DNA from: Angiostrongylus vasorum
Lineage: Eukaryota > Nematoda > Chromadorea > Rhabditida > Metastrongylidae
Reading direction: 5' to 3'
Length of the DNA: 64,000 nt
Assembly: GCA_018806985.1 (NCBI GenBank)
Contig: JADANN010000183.1
Coordinates: 496,001-560,000 of the forward strand
The notes beneath the pieces are model-generated. The model was given only the letters and a program-made list of their open reading frames with translations, searched no databases and was not told where the DNA came from. The position numbers and the translations under genes were made by a program. This document shows positions 9,691-20,896 of this stretch, piece after piece (the first letter of the stretch is position 1; each line of letters opens with the position of its first letter).

Positions 9691-12600
9691 ACCTTACGAT
9701 GTAGATCTGAGTACCACCTCCGTTGTATCATCCGTTGTTCTGTCGATCGTCGACTGACTCAAGCGAGCATCATTAAATCTTCCATTTTTTCCCTGGCGCG
9801 TGAAAGAGAAGCCCAATCAAGTTCTGTTCTCTCTAGGGACTCGATGAGCATTACACCACCGTTATTCTCGGGTTTTCGTGAAGAACACTGAACATCGCGT
9901 CGATGGTTTCTTGTAGTACGTTTGAAATCCCGATGAATCCAGTCACTGATAACTCTTGTTCACCTATTGTCGTTCATATGCATTACGTGTCCGGCCTACC
10001 TTATCTTCGACTATTTGGCATATAGAACGGCATCTTTGATTTTTGATCGCTGACGTAGGTCGGAGCTTCGGATCCGTTCCCTTACTTGCGTGATAAAGGA
10101 TACTTCTTCCATGGTCCTTTCGACTGCGCGTTCAATAACGCTGAGTGATCTTTCATCTTGCTTATGCAGAGACCAGTTTTCTGACGAGTGCGTTAAGGCA
10201 GGAATAATCGCGGAGTCGAAAAGATGGTCACAGAGTCAGTGTTCTTTCTTCTCGTGACCACATCCTCGATCTTTTTGAAAGCTCCCAAAGTCGTTCTCTT
10301 CCGCCTGCTTAATTCTGGAGCTAATTCGTTCATCATATTGGTTTCGCGAACTAGATTGGCGTAACTGGAGCATTTGGAGATATTCATTTCGTAGAGCGTG
10401 ACTGAGGCACACGTAACCAATCTGTTCCTTAAGAACACTGTTTTTGTGAGAATAACGCAAAAGACCAAGTTTGCGCAGGCATTGTCAAAGTCGGCAAGCA
10501 TTCTTTCCTCTTGGCTAATTTTTTGTTGTTACAAAAAACGATATCATCAGTAAGGCGAAGACGGTGTAATTGCCGACCATCGATTTTCGCTCCCATGTTA
10601 TCTCACTCCAATGTTCGCATGACGTTCTCGAGGGTGGCGGTAAATAATTTTGTCGAGATGGTATCATCTTGCCTAACACCCTTTTTTGACGTCGGCGTTG
10701 ATATCGTTATAGAAGGGTTATATTTCGGTTGTGAAATGTTTATATAGCTTACGAAGAATCTTCGCATAGTGAATACAGAAGCCCTGGTTGGCCAGGGCTT
10801 CCACAACCATTTCTTTCTCAACGAAAGCCTTCTTTAAATTGATGAAAGCGGGATAGAGCAGTGTTCTGTACTCTCGCGATACTTCAATGAGTCTTGTTAT
10901 CGTGTGGATGTAGCCCATCGTACTAAATCCTATCCGAAACCCTGCTTGCTTTCATGGCTGCCATTCGTCCAGTGTTCTCTCAATCCTGTTTAGGATGACT
11001 CGAGTGAAGAATTTGTAGGCGACAGACAGTATGCAGGTTGGTGATACTCGCCGATATCGTGGAGGTCATCTTTCTTGAACAGCAGCACGGTCTTGCTGGT
11101 CTTCCACTGAGTAGTGACCTTGCATTCAGGCAAGCAACGTGTGAAGAGCCGAACCAGTGTGTTTATGAGGACTGGCGGAAGGTTCTTCAGGTCTTATGGT
11201 CTTATGCTGTCCGGACCTGGAGCTGTTCAATAATTTTTCACCAACGAAATGGCATATAGGATTTTGAAAGGGAGAACCGGTGGTACGACATATCCACCCT
11301 CTTTTTATTTCGTATGAATTCAAGAAGATTTGGCTATTGAAGAGATCTGAGTAGTAGTCGTGAATGATTTTCTCCATTGCCTTTCTGGACTCTGTAACTG
11401 TTCTGTCCGGGTGTCGTAGTGCAATCATCTTGGCTTTGTAACTGTTCTGTCCGGGTGTCGTAGTGCAATCATCTTGGCTTTGTAGTTGGCGAAGCTTCGG
11501 TGATCTTTGCGAATGCTTTTCCCACTATTTGCAGTTTCGATCATAGCCGATGGTTCTCTCTCGTTAAGATCTTTTATCGCCTCTCCGCACGGTTTTGCAA
11601 GTTCGAACTTAAGTTGACGGTTGCCTCTGACTTTTGCGAGTCAATGCTAGCACATCAGTTGGTGTATTTCTGGAGGGAGGCGTCTGTTAATGACTTTCGA
11701 ACTTTCAGCGTTCATATCACTAACGTGGATATGTCGAGTGAGCCGATCGTATTCCTCTTCGATGCTATCGAGAACGGCATCTTCGCAATAGTTGTCTAAT
11801 GGAGTGAATAATTCCCAGTTTGTGGTGGTTTTTGGACTTCGTTTCATAAATTCAACGACTTTTTTCTCCTTTCCGCAAGAAATGAAATTTTATACGAAGG
11901 AGGCGAGGCGATGGTCTCATCTCTTGTAGAATATTCGGACAACAGCGACATTGGTAAGGTTAAACCTTCGATTTACTATGATGTGGTCTGTTTCGTTATG
12001 GTATCCTCCATTGGGATACTACCACGTCCAGCATTGCGGATGGGGCTTTTGGAATTGTGAATTACCATGAATGGTCTTGACCGTTGTGATAAACTCAGAT
12101 GGCCGCTCACCTTACTTGTTCCATTCTAATCCGTGGGTCCCAATGTAACGTTCTTCAGAAGTTCTTCTCGGTCCAATCTTAGCGTTAAAATCTCCAGTAG
12201 TTACTTTGAAGAATGTATGGCCTTCGCCGTAGAACTCGTCCAATTCCATATAGAACTCTTCGACGTTTTCGTCACGGCTTGATGTTAGCGCGTGTACCAC
12301 GAATATTATCAATGCCGGCACTGTTCCACATCCCTTCAACCATAGTCATTTTGTTCGGTTGCTAGTCGTTCAAATGAATCCATGCTCATGCTCAAATCCG
12401 TGTTGACGATAACGCCGATGCCTCCGACTCCTGTACTGTCGTACGTTCCCAGATACAGTTCTTCTGTATCGTAGATGGCGTTGAATGAATGACGTCTTCT
12501 CATCTCGGCCAATTTGATGATGTCATACCTTATCCTTCTTGCTTGCATAACCATGTCTTCTACTGAGGACTCAGATGCAAGTTTGCGTGCATTGTAGGTA

Positions 12601-13100
12601 CAGATCGTCAGCTTAGTCTATCGCGATTTAGGCAGCTTAGAATTGCCCTACGGTTTTAGCAGCCTCTCTGTAGTAACCCTACCAAACCTTTCCATATCAG
12701 GGCTCTATCGGGCTTAGGTTTAGCTCTTCTATATCCACGTATACCTTGCTAAGCTTTGAACGCAAGTTTGGGTACACTCACGGCGTAGCTTGCCATTATC
12801 TCCCAGAATAGACGAGAAGCTTATTTGTTGGAAGCGACTGCTTACCGTCCCAGATACTTCTCTGTTGTTAATTGCAGGTGTTTTGGCCGATTTGACGTGT
12901 TGAATACAATCTGCGTAAACGAGAACACGCAGATGACAGCATGCATGAATAGGCCCGCGTTAGCATAGAAGTCATGTATTAAACGATCGCTTTTGGTCCA
13001 CAATTAATCTCCTATCATCCGCCTGAGGACATGCAACGATGCCTTGCGACTAATCGGCATGTGATCCCTCTATGAACGAGATCCGTAGAGATCTGAATAA
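9690..13100 (-). mobile_element. RTE LINE, nearly full length, decayed
   Basis: 3' end near 9690, 5' untranslated part to about 13100. 9960-10540 is the C-terminal domain. 10540-11290 is RT with many frameshifts. 11290-11850 is the linker. 12112-12560 is the endonuclease ('VTTGDFNAKIG', 'THGLEWNK', then in another frame 'VGGIGVIVNTDLS'). 12560-12620 is its N-terminus. The 5' segment 12700-13090 aligns with 37000-37430 and, inverted, with 41750-42200. It contains a 44 bp tandem duplication at 11395-11482. No frame is long enough to be functional. Confidence 0.85.
11395..11482. repeat. 44 bp tandem duplication inside an RTE copy
   Basis: Two adjacent, apparently identical 44 bp units begin 'taactgttctgtccgggtgt', at 11395-11438 and 11439-11482. 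The other RTE copies have one unit here, so this is a local duplication in the dead element, or an assembly slip. Confidence 0.85.
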
Positions 13101-13722
13101 AGTTAATTAAAAACCTTATAGCTAGGATTCCTCTCTGGCTGTAGGGCTTTGTGCAGTTGCAGATGATGCAATAATTCCAATTCGTTAGGATGAAGGATAA
13201 AGCTTACGGTGTTGGTCAGTTTCTTAGCGATACGCCAAGCATTCAAGCATTCGGCTTTATTAACCACCGCTATAAATGAGCATAACTGGTTTACATAGTG
13301 ACGACTTGCTGTTTTCTATAGATGTATCAGGTCAATATTGTTATTTTCCCGTTTTTTCTTTTTTTGCACTTGTGTATTACAGCGCGCTTCTAACCGATGC
13401 GCTGCACTCACTACCTTTCAATTCGTTGTAACGTAGAATAAGTTTAAAAAGCTCTAAAAGCTTTAAGTGTCGACTAATTTATGGGCGGCGCCTTGAACGC
13501 CTTTACGGACTTGAAGCATTTTTTAAACTAGAATGGCTTCTAACCTTTGTATACACAATCTTATCCCTGCATGCCATACCCTTGTGAAAGGAAATTTTTC
13601 GTGAAATCAGCAAATGGCAAGAAAAAACGTTCCGTTATTGCATTTCAAAGGCAAAGCACAACAGCGAGGTCGTCGGCTCATACTGAGAACCAAATCATTC
13701 TCTGTGAAATCTGTCGTAGCAT
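13101..13722. other. Unassigned
   Basis: AT-rich sequence between an RTE 5' end and a truncated SCP gene copy. If the SCP copy on the minus strand was ever transcribed, part of this would be its 3' flank. No other feature seen. Confidence 0.3.
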
Positions 13723-13990
13723 TCATAAAGTATTCAAGCAGAGTCCATATTCACAGAGACCGCTATTAGGACTCGTACATCTTCTGGCCTTTTCGCATGG
13801 ATTTCCGGAAGCGTGCACCAGTGTTCTAGTTCTTATATCACTGAAATAATCTTTTTAAATGCTTTCACAGATTCGCCTAAAAAGCTGTATTCTGTGTTAG
13901 TTACCGTTGCGAGAAGACGCATGCTGACAATGCACATTCCTCACAAAAGACGCTGTAGCAGCCAACCACAGTTGCGTTTGCGTTGACCAT
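13723..13990 (-). pseudogene. SCP/TAPS (CAP domain) gene fragment, last two exons
   Basis: Two exons on the minus strand match the last two exons of the SCP/TAPS copies at 24.4 and 32.5 kb, with identical exon lengths and phases. Exon 13905-13990 (86 nt) includes 'NANATVVGCYSVFC', the conserved GC...C segment of the CAP domain. Exon 13723-13840 (118 nt) encodes the cysteine-rich tail with 'GNPCEK', 'CTSPNSGLCEYGLC' and a TGA stop. Both exons are open and have acceptor and donor sites. The four upstream exons are not found at higher coordinates, so the copy is 5' truncated. In hookworms this family comprises secreted proteins (ASPs) involved in host interaction; what this locus does, if anything, is unknown. 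Confidence 0.8.
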
Positions 13991-14439
13991 CTAAAGGTGG
14001 AATGGAACAGTGATTTCACTGAATGTTTTACAGCGTCTATACAAACGTGTCGAATGACTGCGCTATGCAAGCCATTTTCAAACTTCGTATACAACACGAA
14101 AGAGAAATAAACACGTATGTTTTGTTGTTTTGAAGTAGGGGGTTACGATCCTTGCGCAGGAATCGAGAACACAAGCGCGCAAAACTCTCGAGGCATTCTG
14201 GATTAATTCCAGAAGTTCGAAAATGAACCGCAGGGAAGAATGCCTCATTATCACTCGTGATATTGAGCAGTATACAAACCTGTTATTCCGAGGGGATGGG
14301 CATATTACGCTTCCATGTGAATTCTGTGTGGTTGGTTTCTGCGTGACATGTCCAGTGGAAGAATCATAGAAAGCGGTAAGTGTGCAAAGAAGCTATTCTG
14401 TTCCCAAGATCGACTTTCTATTAACCTCTCGGGATTGGA

Positions 14440-14710
14440 TTGTAAATCTGTCGTTTTCTTTCCCAGCTATCGCAAGGTTGTTAAACAGCATACGTTTCCT
14501 TCCATACAATAACACCATATGAACATATGAGCGGTCAACCATATGCGACTCTGAGCGGCTGTTCTTCGTCGGTGGAGGACAGGTGAAAAAAGCGGCTCTG
14601 AAGAAGGCGATTCTACCGAAACGTCAGTTACGGTTGTGTTGTACGTGTGTTATTGAATGGAAGTAAACGTATGCTGCTTAAGAACCACCCTGATTGCTGA
14701 GAAAGAAAGC
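14440..14710. repeat. Foldback repeat (family E)
   Basis: Two inverted arms: about 14450-14520 (around 'gttaaacagcatacgtttcc') and about 14640-14710 (around 'ggaagtaaacgtatgctgct'). Family pieces recur at 17095-17225 and 31860-31990, where the block 'gattctgccgaaacgtcag' precedes the same 'ggaagtaaacgta' core. No coding capacity. A MITE-like or foldback element is the likeliest reading. Confidence 0.6.
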
Positions 14711-14719
14711 TATTCTGTG

Positions 14720-15375
14720 TCCAATGTGATTGAAGTTTTGGTCTAGCATTTTCTGTTTGGTTATGGAGGTGTTTGGCTAGGTAGATTGCGGTAAACTTGA
14801 CCTTTCTAGGCTCTGCGGAAGGCGAAACCCACCGGAACGTCAGCTTGTGCGTAAATAAAGAAATAATAACACCTCGTGTTTGCTAAACAAGACTATAAAG
14901 AATTGTTCGACCAATGTCGAGGTTAATAGAAAGTCATTAGTGGGAAGGTATCTTTAATTTCAAGCCTTGTTTACCGTTTAGTTGTTTTTTTTATTGGATT
15001 CTCTACCGTTCCTCCAACGTCTTCGTCCTCGTAATTTTTACAAGAAATTAGGCATACCAAACGCGAGCTCATGCAAACGCTGTCTCAAGCGACAGTATGT
15101 TTCGCAATTTTTGCGTTGTGCTTAGACGGTCATACAAAGGATCACGAACTACCTAGCGCTTTAGAGAAATCGGTAGTATTTCAATCACTGCTACTGAGTT
15201 CTATAAAACAGGGGCCTTTTATCGGCGTTTCGTGGCTCCACTTATTTCGTGGAAAATGAGGGGCGGGACAGAAATAAATATTGGAGGAAGAAACGCAGCT
15301 CCAAAGAGCAACTCCAGTGAAATTAAGCTCCAGTCTTCGTCAGATATAATCAAGGATTATCCTTGAAATTAGCAT
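14720..15375. other. Unassigned
   Basis: Contains a short block related to the family E repeat near 14810 and otherwise nothing recognisable. The 62-codon frame at 15071 has no motif. Confidence 0.3.
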
Positions 15376-15377
15376 GG

Positions 15378-15785
15378 CAAATGTTTGAATGCCTTTGAAT
15401 GTACTTAAATGTACAGAAGTAGCTTATGCCGCTCGTTCTAGCACCTTAATATAATTAGAGACTCTGACACTGCAGTCTTTTGAAAAAATTTTTTGGAAAT
15501 TTCTGTAACAAACCGAACTAACTTCAAACATTAATTCAACTAAGAGATGTGCTACTTCTCTCTTTTTGGAAATATCAGAGTACTTGTGCGCTAAATTAAC
15601 ACCTTTTGATAAATACTGGGTTGCTTCGCACTACCACCTGACTCCATGGATGAATGTTCATGTAAGGTTACGACAATGTAATTGAGCCGAGTATGGTGCC
15701 ATTGAAAATGGCGATCAATGTTCGGTGGTCTAATAACCTCCGTTGTCCATCATGATTTTTTGAACACAGATGAAACAAATCAAGT
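15378..15785. repeat. Dispersed repeat H, copy 1
   Basis: Diverged copy of 57955-58515 in the same orientation. Shared blocks include 'ttggaaatatcagagt', 'ggtggtctaataacc(t/a)c' and 'ttgtcc(a/g)tca(t/c)gatttt'. No reading frame is shared between the copies. Confidence 0.6.
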
Positions 15786-16004
15786 TGAAAAAGTGCTGCA
15801 ATATAGTACTGCATAATTCACAGTAAATGAGAGGTGGAGTATTGTGACTGTACATGATCCGATTATCACCAGCCTAGTGAATGATTATGACAAACTGTAC
15901 GCAATTATGGTGATTACTGTAAACGTCTAATCGATAAATCTCCTCCTTCTCCGTTTTTTAAGTAATCATTAATTTATTTCATCTACTTTTACTGCTTATT
16001 ATTT

Positions 16005-16495
16005 GTTTAAGGCAAAGTTTTGCCTGAAATACAGCCACAATCATGCCCAGTTATGAAGAAAACTGTGAACCCCTGCTGAGCCTTGAACTCGCGATTACTG
16101 TTCCAAGGCCTTAAGTAGTGTCCACTGTATCAATCTTGGTCCTTGCTTTGCCTTCCTCTCAGGCAGTTTTTTTTACCACAATGGTGCCACAGCAGCCATC
16201 CGTAAACAGGGAAAGTCTAGTTGCGGTCAAAATCATATTGTTTTCACTTTTATTCACTGCATATTCTCTTTCTCATGGTAGCACATTACGTGAAATACAA
16301 CCACAAGAATGCTAACATATGAGCAAAATCTCATATTCAGGTACGCATCGGACTCGTGATTGCCCTTTCCCATTGTTTACGTGCTGTCCACACTAGCAAC
16401 CGTTGTCACTAACTTGACCTCCTATCAGTCAGTTTTTTCTTTGATTTTCAGTGGGTAAAAAACGGCAGCAACACCAACGTTTGAAGGGAACTCAG
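16005..16495. repeat. Old tandem duplication, unit about 245 bp
   Basis: Two adjacent diverged units, about 16010-16250 and 16270-16490. Each has 'tgaaatacarccacaa', then 'actcg(c/t)gattac/g', a 'gtccac' block, 'ctcaggcagtttttt'/'tcagtcagtttttt', and a final block with 'ccac/gcagca'. Divergence is substantial, so this is not recent. Confidence 0.5.
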
Positions 16496-16704
16496 CGCAG
16501 GTAGCAACTTGTAAGCATCATATGTTTAAACCATATAATTGCTGACAAGTGTGAATGTCTGGAGAGGAGTTGGCAGCGTCAATGTCAGCTCCTAGGACCG
16601 ATTTTCTATCAATCTTGGCATTGGATTATAAATCCTCACACAGAATGCCAAAGCACCGACGCGCAAACACCTTGAGGCTTTTTTGCATAAATGCTAAAAC
16701 TCGT

Positions 16705-16911
16705 ACAATAAGTAAAAAAAGATAAAGCTCTCGGCGTTATCCCTAGGGTGCGCCCGCATTCGACTTCATTAAGCATCATTCGGAGGTGATTAAATGCATA
16801 TCTGGTCCTTACAATGACTGGCGATGGTCTAACGATGTATCGAGCCAGAGCTGCTATCGTTCCACACAAGTAGGGTACCAATTTGCCGACCCCGGAAAGA
16901 TGGAAGGCTTG
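16705..16911 (-). mobile_element. SINE-B, reverse, 5' truncated
   Basis: The reverse complement contains the SINE-B body ('gcaaattggtaccctact', 'tgcttaatgaagtcgaatg', 'gagagctttatc'). It stops at about 16911, before the tRNA-like head. That 5' truncation is typical of retrotransposition. Confidence 0.7.
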
Positions 16912-17094
16912 GAATCAGCAGTTCTTTTCCTCCTCAGTAGAAGATACGTAGAAAAGGTGCGTTTTTCGAAAGGCTGTTGATCATGTGATTACCAATACAG
17001 GCCTTCGTTTTTCTGTTTGTTTGTGTTAGTGAAGCGTTTGGCGTGGTAAATTGCACATCAGTATGCGCTTGTCGTAGTAAGTTGCGTATTGGTG

Positions 17095-17225
17095 TACCCT
17101 TCAAAGCTCAGAAGAAGGCGATTCTGCCGAAACGTCAGCTGCAGTTGCGTCGTATGTGCTTTTTGTAGGGAAGTAAACGTAGGCTTCATAACAATTCCGC
17201 GATTGCTGAAAAAAAACAACGCATT
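17095..17225 (+). repeat. Family E repeat copy
   Basis: Contains 'ggcgattctgccgaaacgtc' and 'gggaagtaaacgtaggct', shared with 14600-14710 and 31870-31985. It ends in 'attgctgaaaaaaaac'. Confidence 0.6.
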
Positions 17226-17830
17226 TAATAACATCCATTTGGAAATGAAGGACCTCCTTTTCAATGCCAAATGCGCCCGATAAAAAGAACAGAAAAAAAA
17301 AGGAAAGGAGAATGTTGTCGGCCTCGCTGAGCAGTACAACTAATATTGGAGGATATACGCCCTTTTTAATCACGGTATCCTTATAGGTAGAAGAGAATTT
17401 TAACACAGTAACGGCTACATCTGATCGGGAGCTTTGAAGCTACCTAGCATAACATGAAGTCGCAAGAATCTCTACTAGGTGAAAAATTGTTCTTCCTGAA
17501 TAATGTGAACACGTCATGTTATTCCAATAAAAGTCCGATGAATCGTTTTTATCAACCTCGAGTAATCTTAGTAAACCAAGTAGAGTTTAATCACCTCAAC
17601 ATTGTTCTCAAATGTTAACATAACGCTTTGTGCTTAAACAGGTTTTGTTTGTCTGTTCACGCATGTACTTCGGCACTACATTTTCTTTTTGTGCCCACAA
17701 TGAATTGAACAACAATATCAACTTGACGTTAGTCAAACAACGAACTCGAAACATAAATAAAAAGAGTCAATGAAATCAAATCCGTAATGCTGTTTACATA
17801 ACCAAATCATTATCAGAGGATAATCATTAT
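17226..17830. other. Mostly unassigned; block shared with 30 kb
   Basis: 17580-17720 resembles 29985-30130 ('tctcaaatgttaac', 'tgcccacaatgaa'/'cgctcacaatgaa'), a further low-copy repeat. The rest shows nothing. Confidence 0.35.
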
Positions 17831-17834
17831 CAAC

Positions 17835-18460
17835 AACAACCGTCTTGTATAAAAGAGCGCTGCCAGATGAGACTGACTCAGTCGAACGATGCTCCACTGG
17901 CGAAGATCCACCTCGATACGACGACGAAGACACCAAATTAAGATTACGAACCACTGTGGACATCGACTCGGATCATTTGCTCTGACGAAGACGGAGATTT
18001 CGAAACAATGGGCGAATTAACGGCATTACTAACCTCATGTACGCTTAATAATCCAAGAAGTTATTAGTTGCTGAGAACGTTACCGTGGTTTACATTTCGG
18101 GGGACATCGCTGTCTTGAGGGACACAATTGGCTGGGTCAGTGGTTTGTTGCACATTAGGAGCTTTGTACACGATGTGATATTAGTTCATTCGTGCGATAC
18201 TTCATTAATATTAATACGGAAGAAATAGATGAAATCAAGGACGAATTCAAAGCGAAACTGATGAAAGGCGATTCTTTAGGAGAGTTTCAGTCTTCAAGCG
18301 CATATTTATATACATTGAGTTGTTCCCTTCACACTTCCATCTCATTGCGTTGGATTGGCTGTTTCTGTTTAAACTTCTTGTTTTCATTGTAGGCGAGATG
18401 TTAACACAATCCATTTTCCTCAGTGAGGCTAGCACGACCGAGTCGTCGTAGGTCTATGAA
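17835..18460 (+). pseudogene. Unrecognised host coding segment, frameshifted
   Basis: Protein-like reading passes through three frames on +. 17835-17992 includes 'STGEDPPRYDDEDTKLRLRT'. 17980-18055 includes 'SDEDGDFETMGELTALLTS'. From about 18050 there is 'LLVAENVTVVYISGDIAVL', continuing past 18120 into 'DTIGWVSGLLHIR'. One base is then missing at 18160-18170 relative to the inverted copy at 25940-26106, which stays open through 'EEIDEIKDEFKAKLMKGDSL'. A last exon after an acceptor near 18390-18421 would end in a serine-rich or short tail. The reading changes frame at least three times, so this is decayed, or the assembly has indel errors. I do not recognise the family. The outer end of the giant inverted repeat (18120) falls inside it. 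Confidence 0.45.
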
Positions 18461-20896
18461 ACGAATACCTGCGTTGAGAATTCTGTACCACAGAAAACAC
18501 CGCGCTTTCTAGATGACGCAGCTAGACTTAAGCAAAGGACTACATGTCTTTTCGAGCCGAGTTGATTTTCAATCCTTGAATACGAAATCAAATCTGCATG
18601 CCGTATTTTATCGAAGAAACTCTTGTCGAAGTATGCAAATACCGCGAAATGCTTTCTATCATCACATTTCACTAGAAAAATGCAACACCAATGTCTCCAG
18701 TTGATGCTGAATGCCAAATCATTCTTTATCTTATAAAAAATCAAAGCTGCACTGATTAAGCAGTGCTGTACTGTCGCAGCATTCACGCAGTAATCACGCA
18801 GAGTCCATACTCACAAAGACCGCTCCTAGGACTTGTGCACGTCTTGCCGTTTTCGCATGGCTGTCCGTTAGTGTACACTAGTGTTCCAGTCTCTATCTCA
18901 CTGAAAATACATTTTTAACTGCTTTACCGAGATCGCTCCAAAAAGCTTTTTTTGTGCTATTCACCGTTGCGAGAAGACACATGCTGACGATGCACGATCT
19001 TCACAAAAGGCACTGTAGCAGCCAGCCGCAGTTGCATTTGCGTTGGCCAACTAAAAAACAAATTAAATTATTGTTTCTTGTCGTAGGTTTACAGCGAATG
19101 AGTTCACATTAGCAAAAGCTACGCAGTGCCGCGTTTCCATTGAAGATATTGGTGGCTGGCCAACCCGCGTTTGCCACCTCTGTCCACTTCCACATTGATG
19201 CCGCAATAGGGAGTTCTAAGTATCTCTTCGGGTATGTTTGGTCCATAGCTAAATTTCGCAATCAAACTCTACTGGCAACCAGTTTTCGGTAGGTATTCCT
19301 TCATTTTATCTTACTAGTTGAAATTCATGGCATTTGTCACTCTCGATAACGGTGCGAATTCAGGGCAGTTCTACATAGCTCTCTCGGCGATGGCCTCCAG
19401 ATTGCAATCCCATTTCTATGACTTTCAGTAATTGGAAAGGCAATTTATTCGCGCATGTTCACCTCGGTCTTTTGCTTTGCAAGCAAGTGTAATGGAATTT
19501 GTTATACTTTCTTTCTGTAGTAGAATACGTCTTCATAACCAAAACATTACCAATTTGTACATGTCACTTGCAGATGATATCCCATACTCGCTGTATGCTC
19601 CTCGAGCAAGACGACGGCGTATGAAATTGAAAAAAGCTAAGAACATCGTCTCTTTTTTGATCTGTTATAGCCGTTCCTTGGCAGCCAAATGCTTAAATAA
19701 AGTAATATAAACGGTAAGCTCCTTGTCGAGCAGCAGTGGAAAAGATTGGGAAAAAAAAACCTACGCATTTCGTATCCACCACTGCACAGCCCAGTTTTAG
19801 TGAGCTGAAAAAAATCAATATGTGCCAATATTTATTTTTACGTTGTTTGCTTTTGGAAAGTTCGTCTTCAGGTATAGTGCAAATCGCAGCACTTCTTTGA
19901 TTTAACGGTTTTTCTCTTTCTCAGGAGCCATCCATGGTCGAATAGTTCACATATTAAGGAACTGTCGTCTCAATGAAAGCTTTAATTTATGTTAAGCATG
20001 GTTTTCACCGGAATCTTCAGAGCCATATTAAGGAGATGTATGGTCGTGAGGCAGTGGTAGGAGGCGATCGTGGACCGGAGGAATGTTGGATGCTCTGAGA
20101 ACAGAACTATTCTAAGAAATGAGCAGCGCCCGTCGAAGCAGCGATTATTGTGAGTGGCTCACTAACAATGGGCAGAACTTCAAAACGAATCAAACTATGA
20201 ACAATATGTGGTGATTCCTCGAACTAACACGGCCACAGACTGCGTAGGATTGAAACAGAGGACATCGCGACCAGATTTTGCTCCGAAAAGGGACGATATG
20301 TCATAGTTATATGGGAAATAGATCAAACCTTCTCATTCTTTACCAAGATGATTATTTACGTCTTGAACTACGACATAGTAAGTGAAGAGCTATTCACTGA
20401 CCGCAAAAACAGAGAGAAGTAGAAGTGTTGCTTTCAACATTTCGTAGGAAAGACGGTGTGCAGGGCCTGCCCATCCGCTTCTTTTTAAACCGTGGTGGCA
20501 TTGCACTTGTTTTCGAATTTGGTAGGAATAATCTGTTTGTAGTGCTGAATATTGAATATTGTTATTGTATTGCTTGAATAAATCAGGAGTGTTAGAAGTA
20601 ACACAGCAGTATGTGGCTCGAATAAATTTTGACTGTTTGCCCTGTTGTACCAATTCCAGTACGATTTATTTGAAACGAGACTTCCAACGATAACAGACAA
20701 TTTCGCCATACATTTTACCTGGTAGACAAAGTGAATAAGTTGATTTTCTCACAAAAAGTCTTTTATGGTGCGTTTTTTCGAGGCGATAATTTCTTCTGTT
20801 TTACTTCGATTGGTGGAATGCATGAGTTCTCTACGTTTTGGATCGACAACAAGATCTATAAAAAATTCAATGAAGATGAAGTTGACTAAGAAAGCA
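18120..20896 (+). repeat. Giant inverted repeat, left arm
   Basis: About 2777 bp whose reverse complement is 23332-26106. The outer end is at 'ggacacaattggctgggtca' (18120) and the inner end at 'gttgactaagaaagca' (20896). Every block I compared matches nearly base for base; the differences are a few substitutions and single-base homopolymer indels. It holds an antisense SCP/TAPS pseudogene (18783-19804) and the tail of the unrecognised coding segment. Beyond the inner boundary the two sides show only weak, patchy similarity. Confidence 0.93.
18783..19804 (-). pseudogene. SCP/TAPS (CAP domain) pseudogene, left arm
   Basis: Six exons on the minus strand: 19765-19804, 19551-19691, 19315-19415, 19108-19248, 18965-19050 and 18783-18900. 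They correspond to CAP-domain protein parts: an N-terminal 'CSGGYE', the 'ARG..SEYGISSAS' helix region, 'WDCNLEAIAER', 'SMWKWTEVANAGWPATN', 'GCYSAFC' and the cysteine tail 'GLCEYGLC'. The gene is broken by a TAG at 19371-19373 (minus strand), shared with the right-arm copy. It has an extra T on the coding strand at 19630-19635 and frame shifts in exon 19108-19248. No signal-peptide exon was found upstream. Family members are secreted; this copy should not make a normal protein. Confidence 0.85.

Noticed and set aside
9511..9891. 126-codon frame as a gene
   Set aside because: Its second half is the antisense 3' end of an RTE element.
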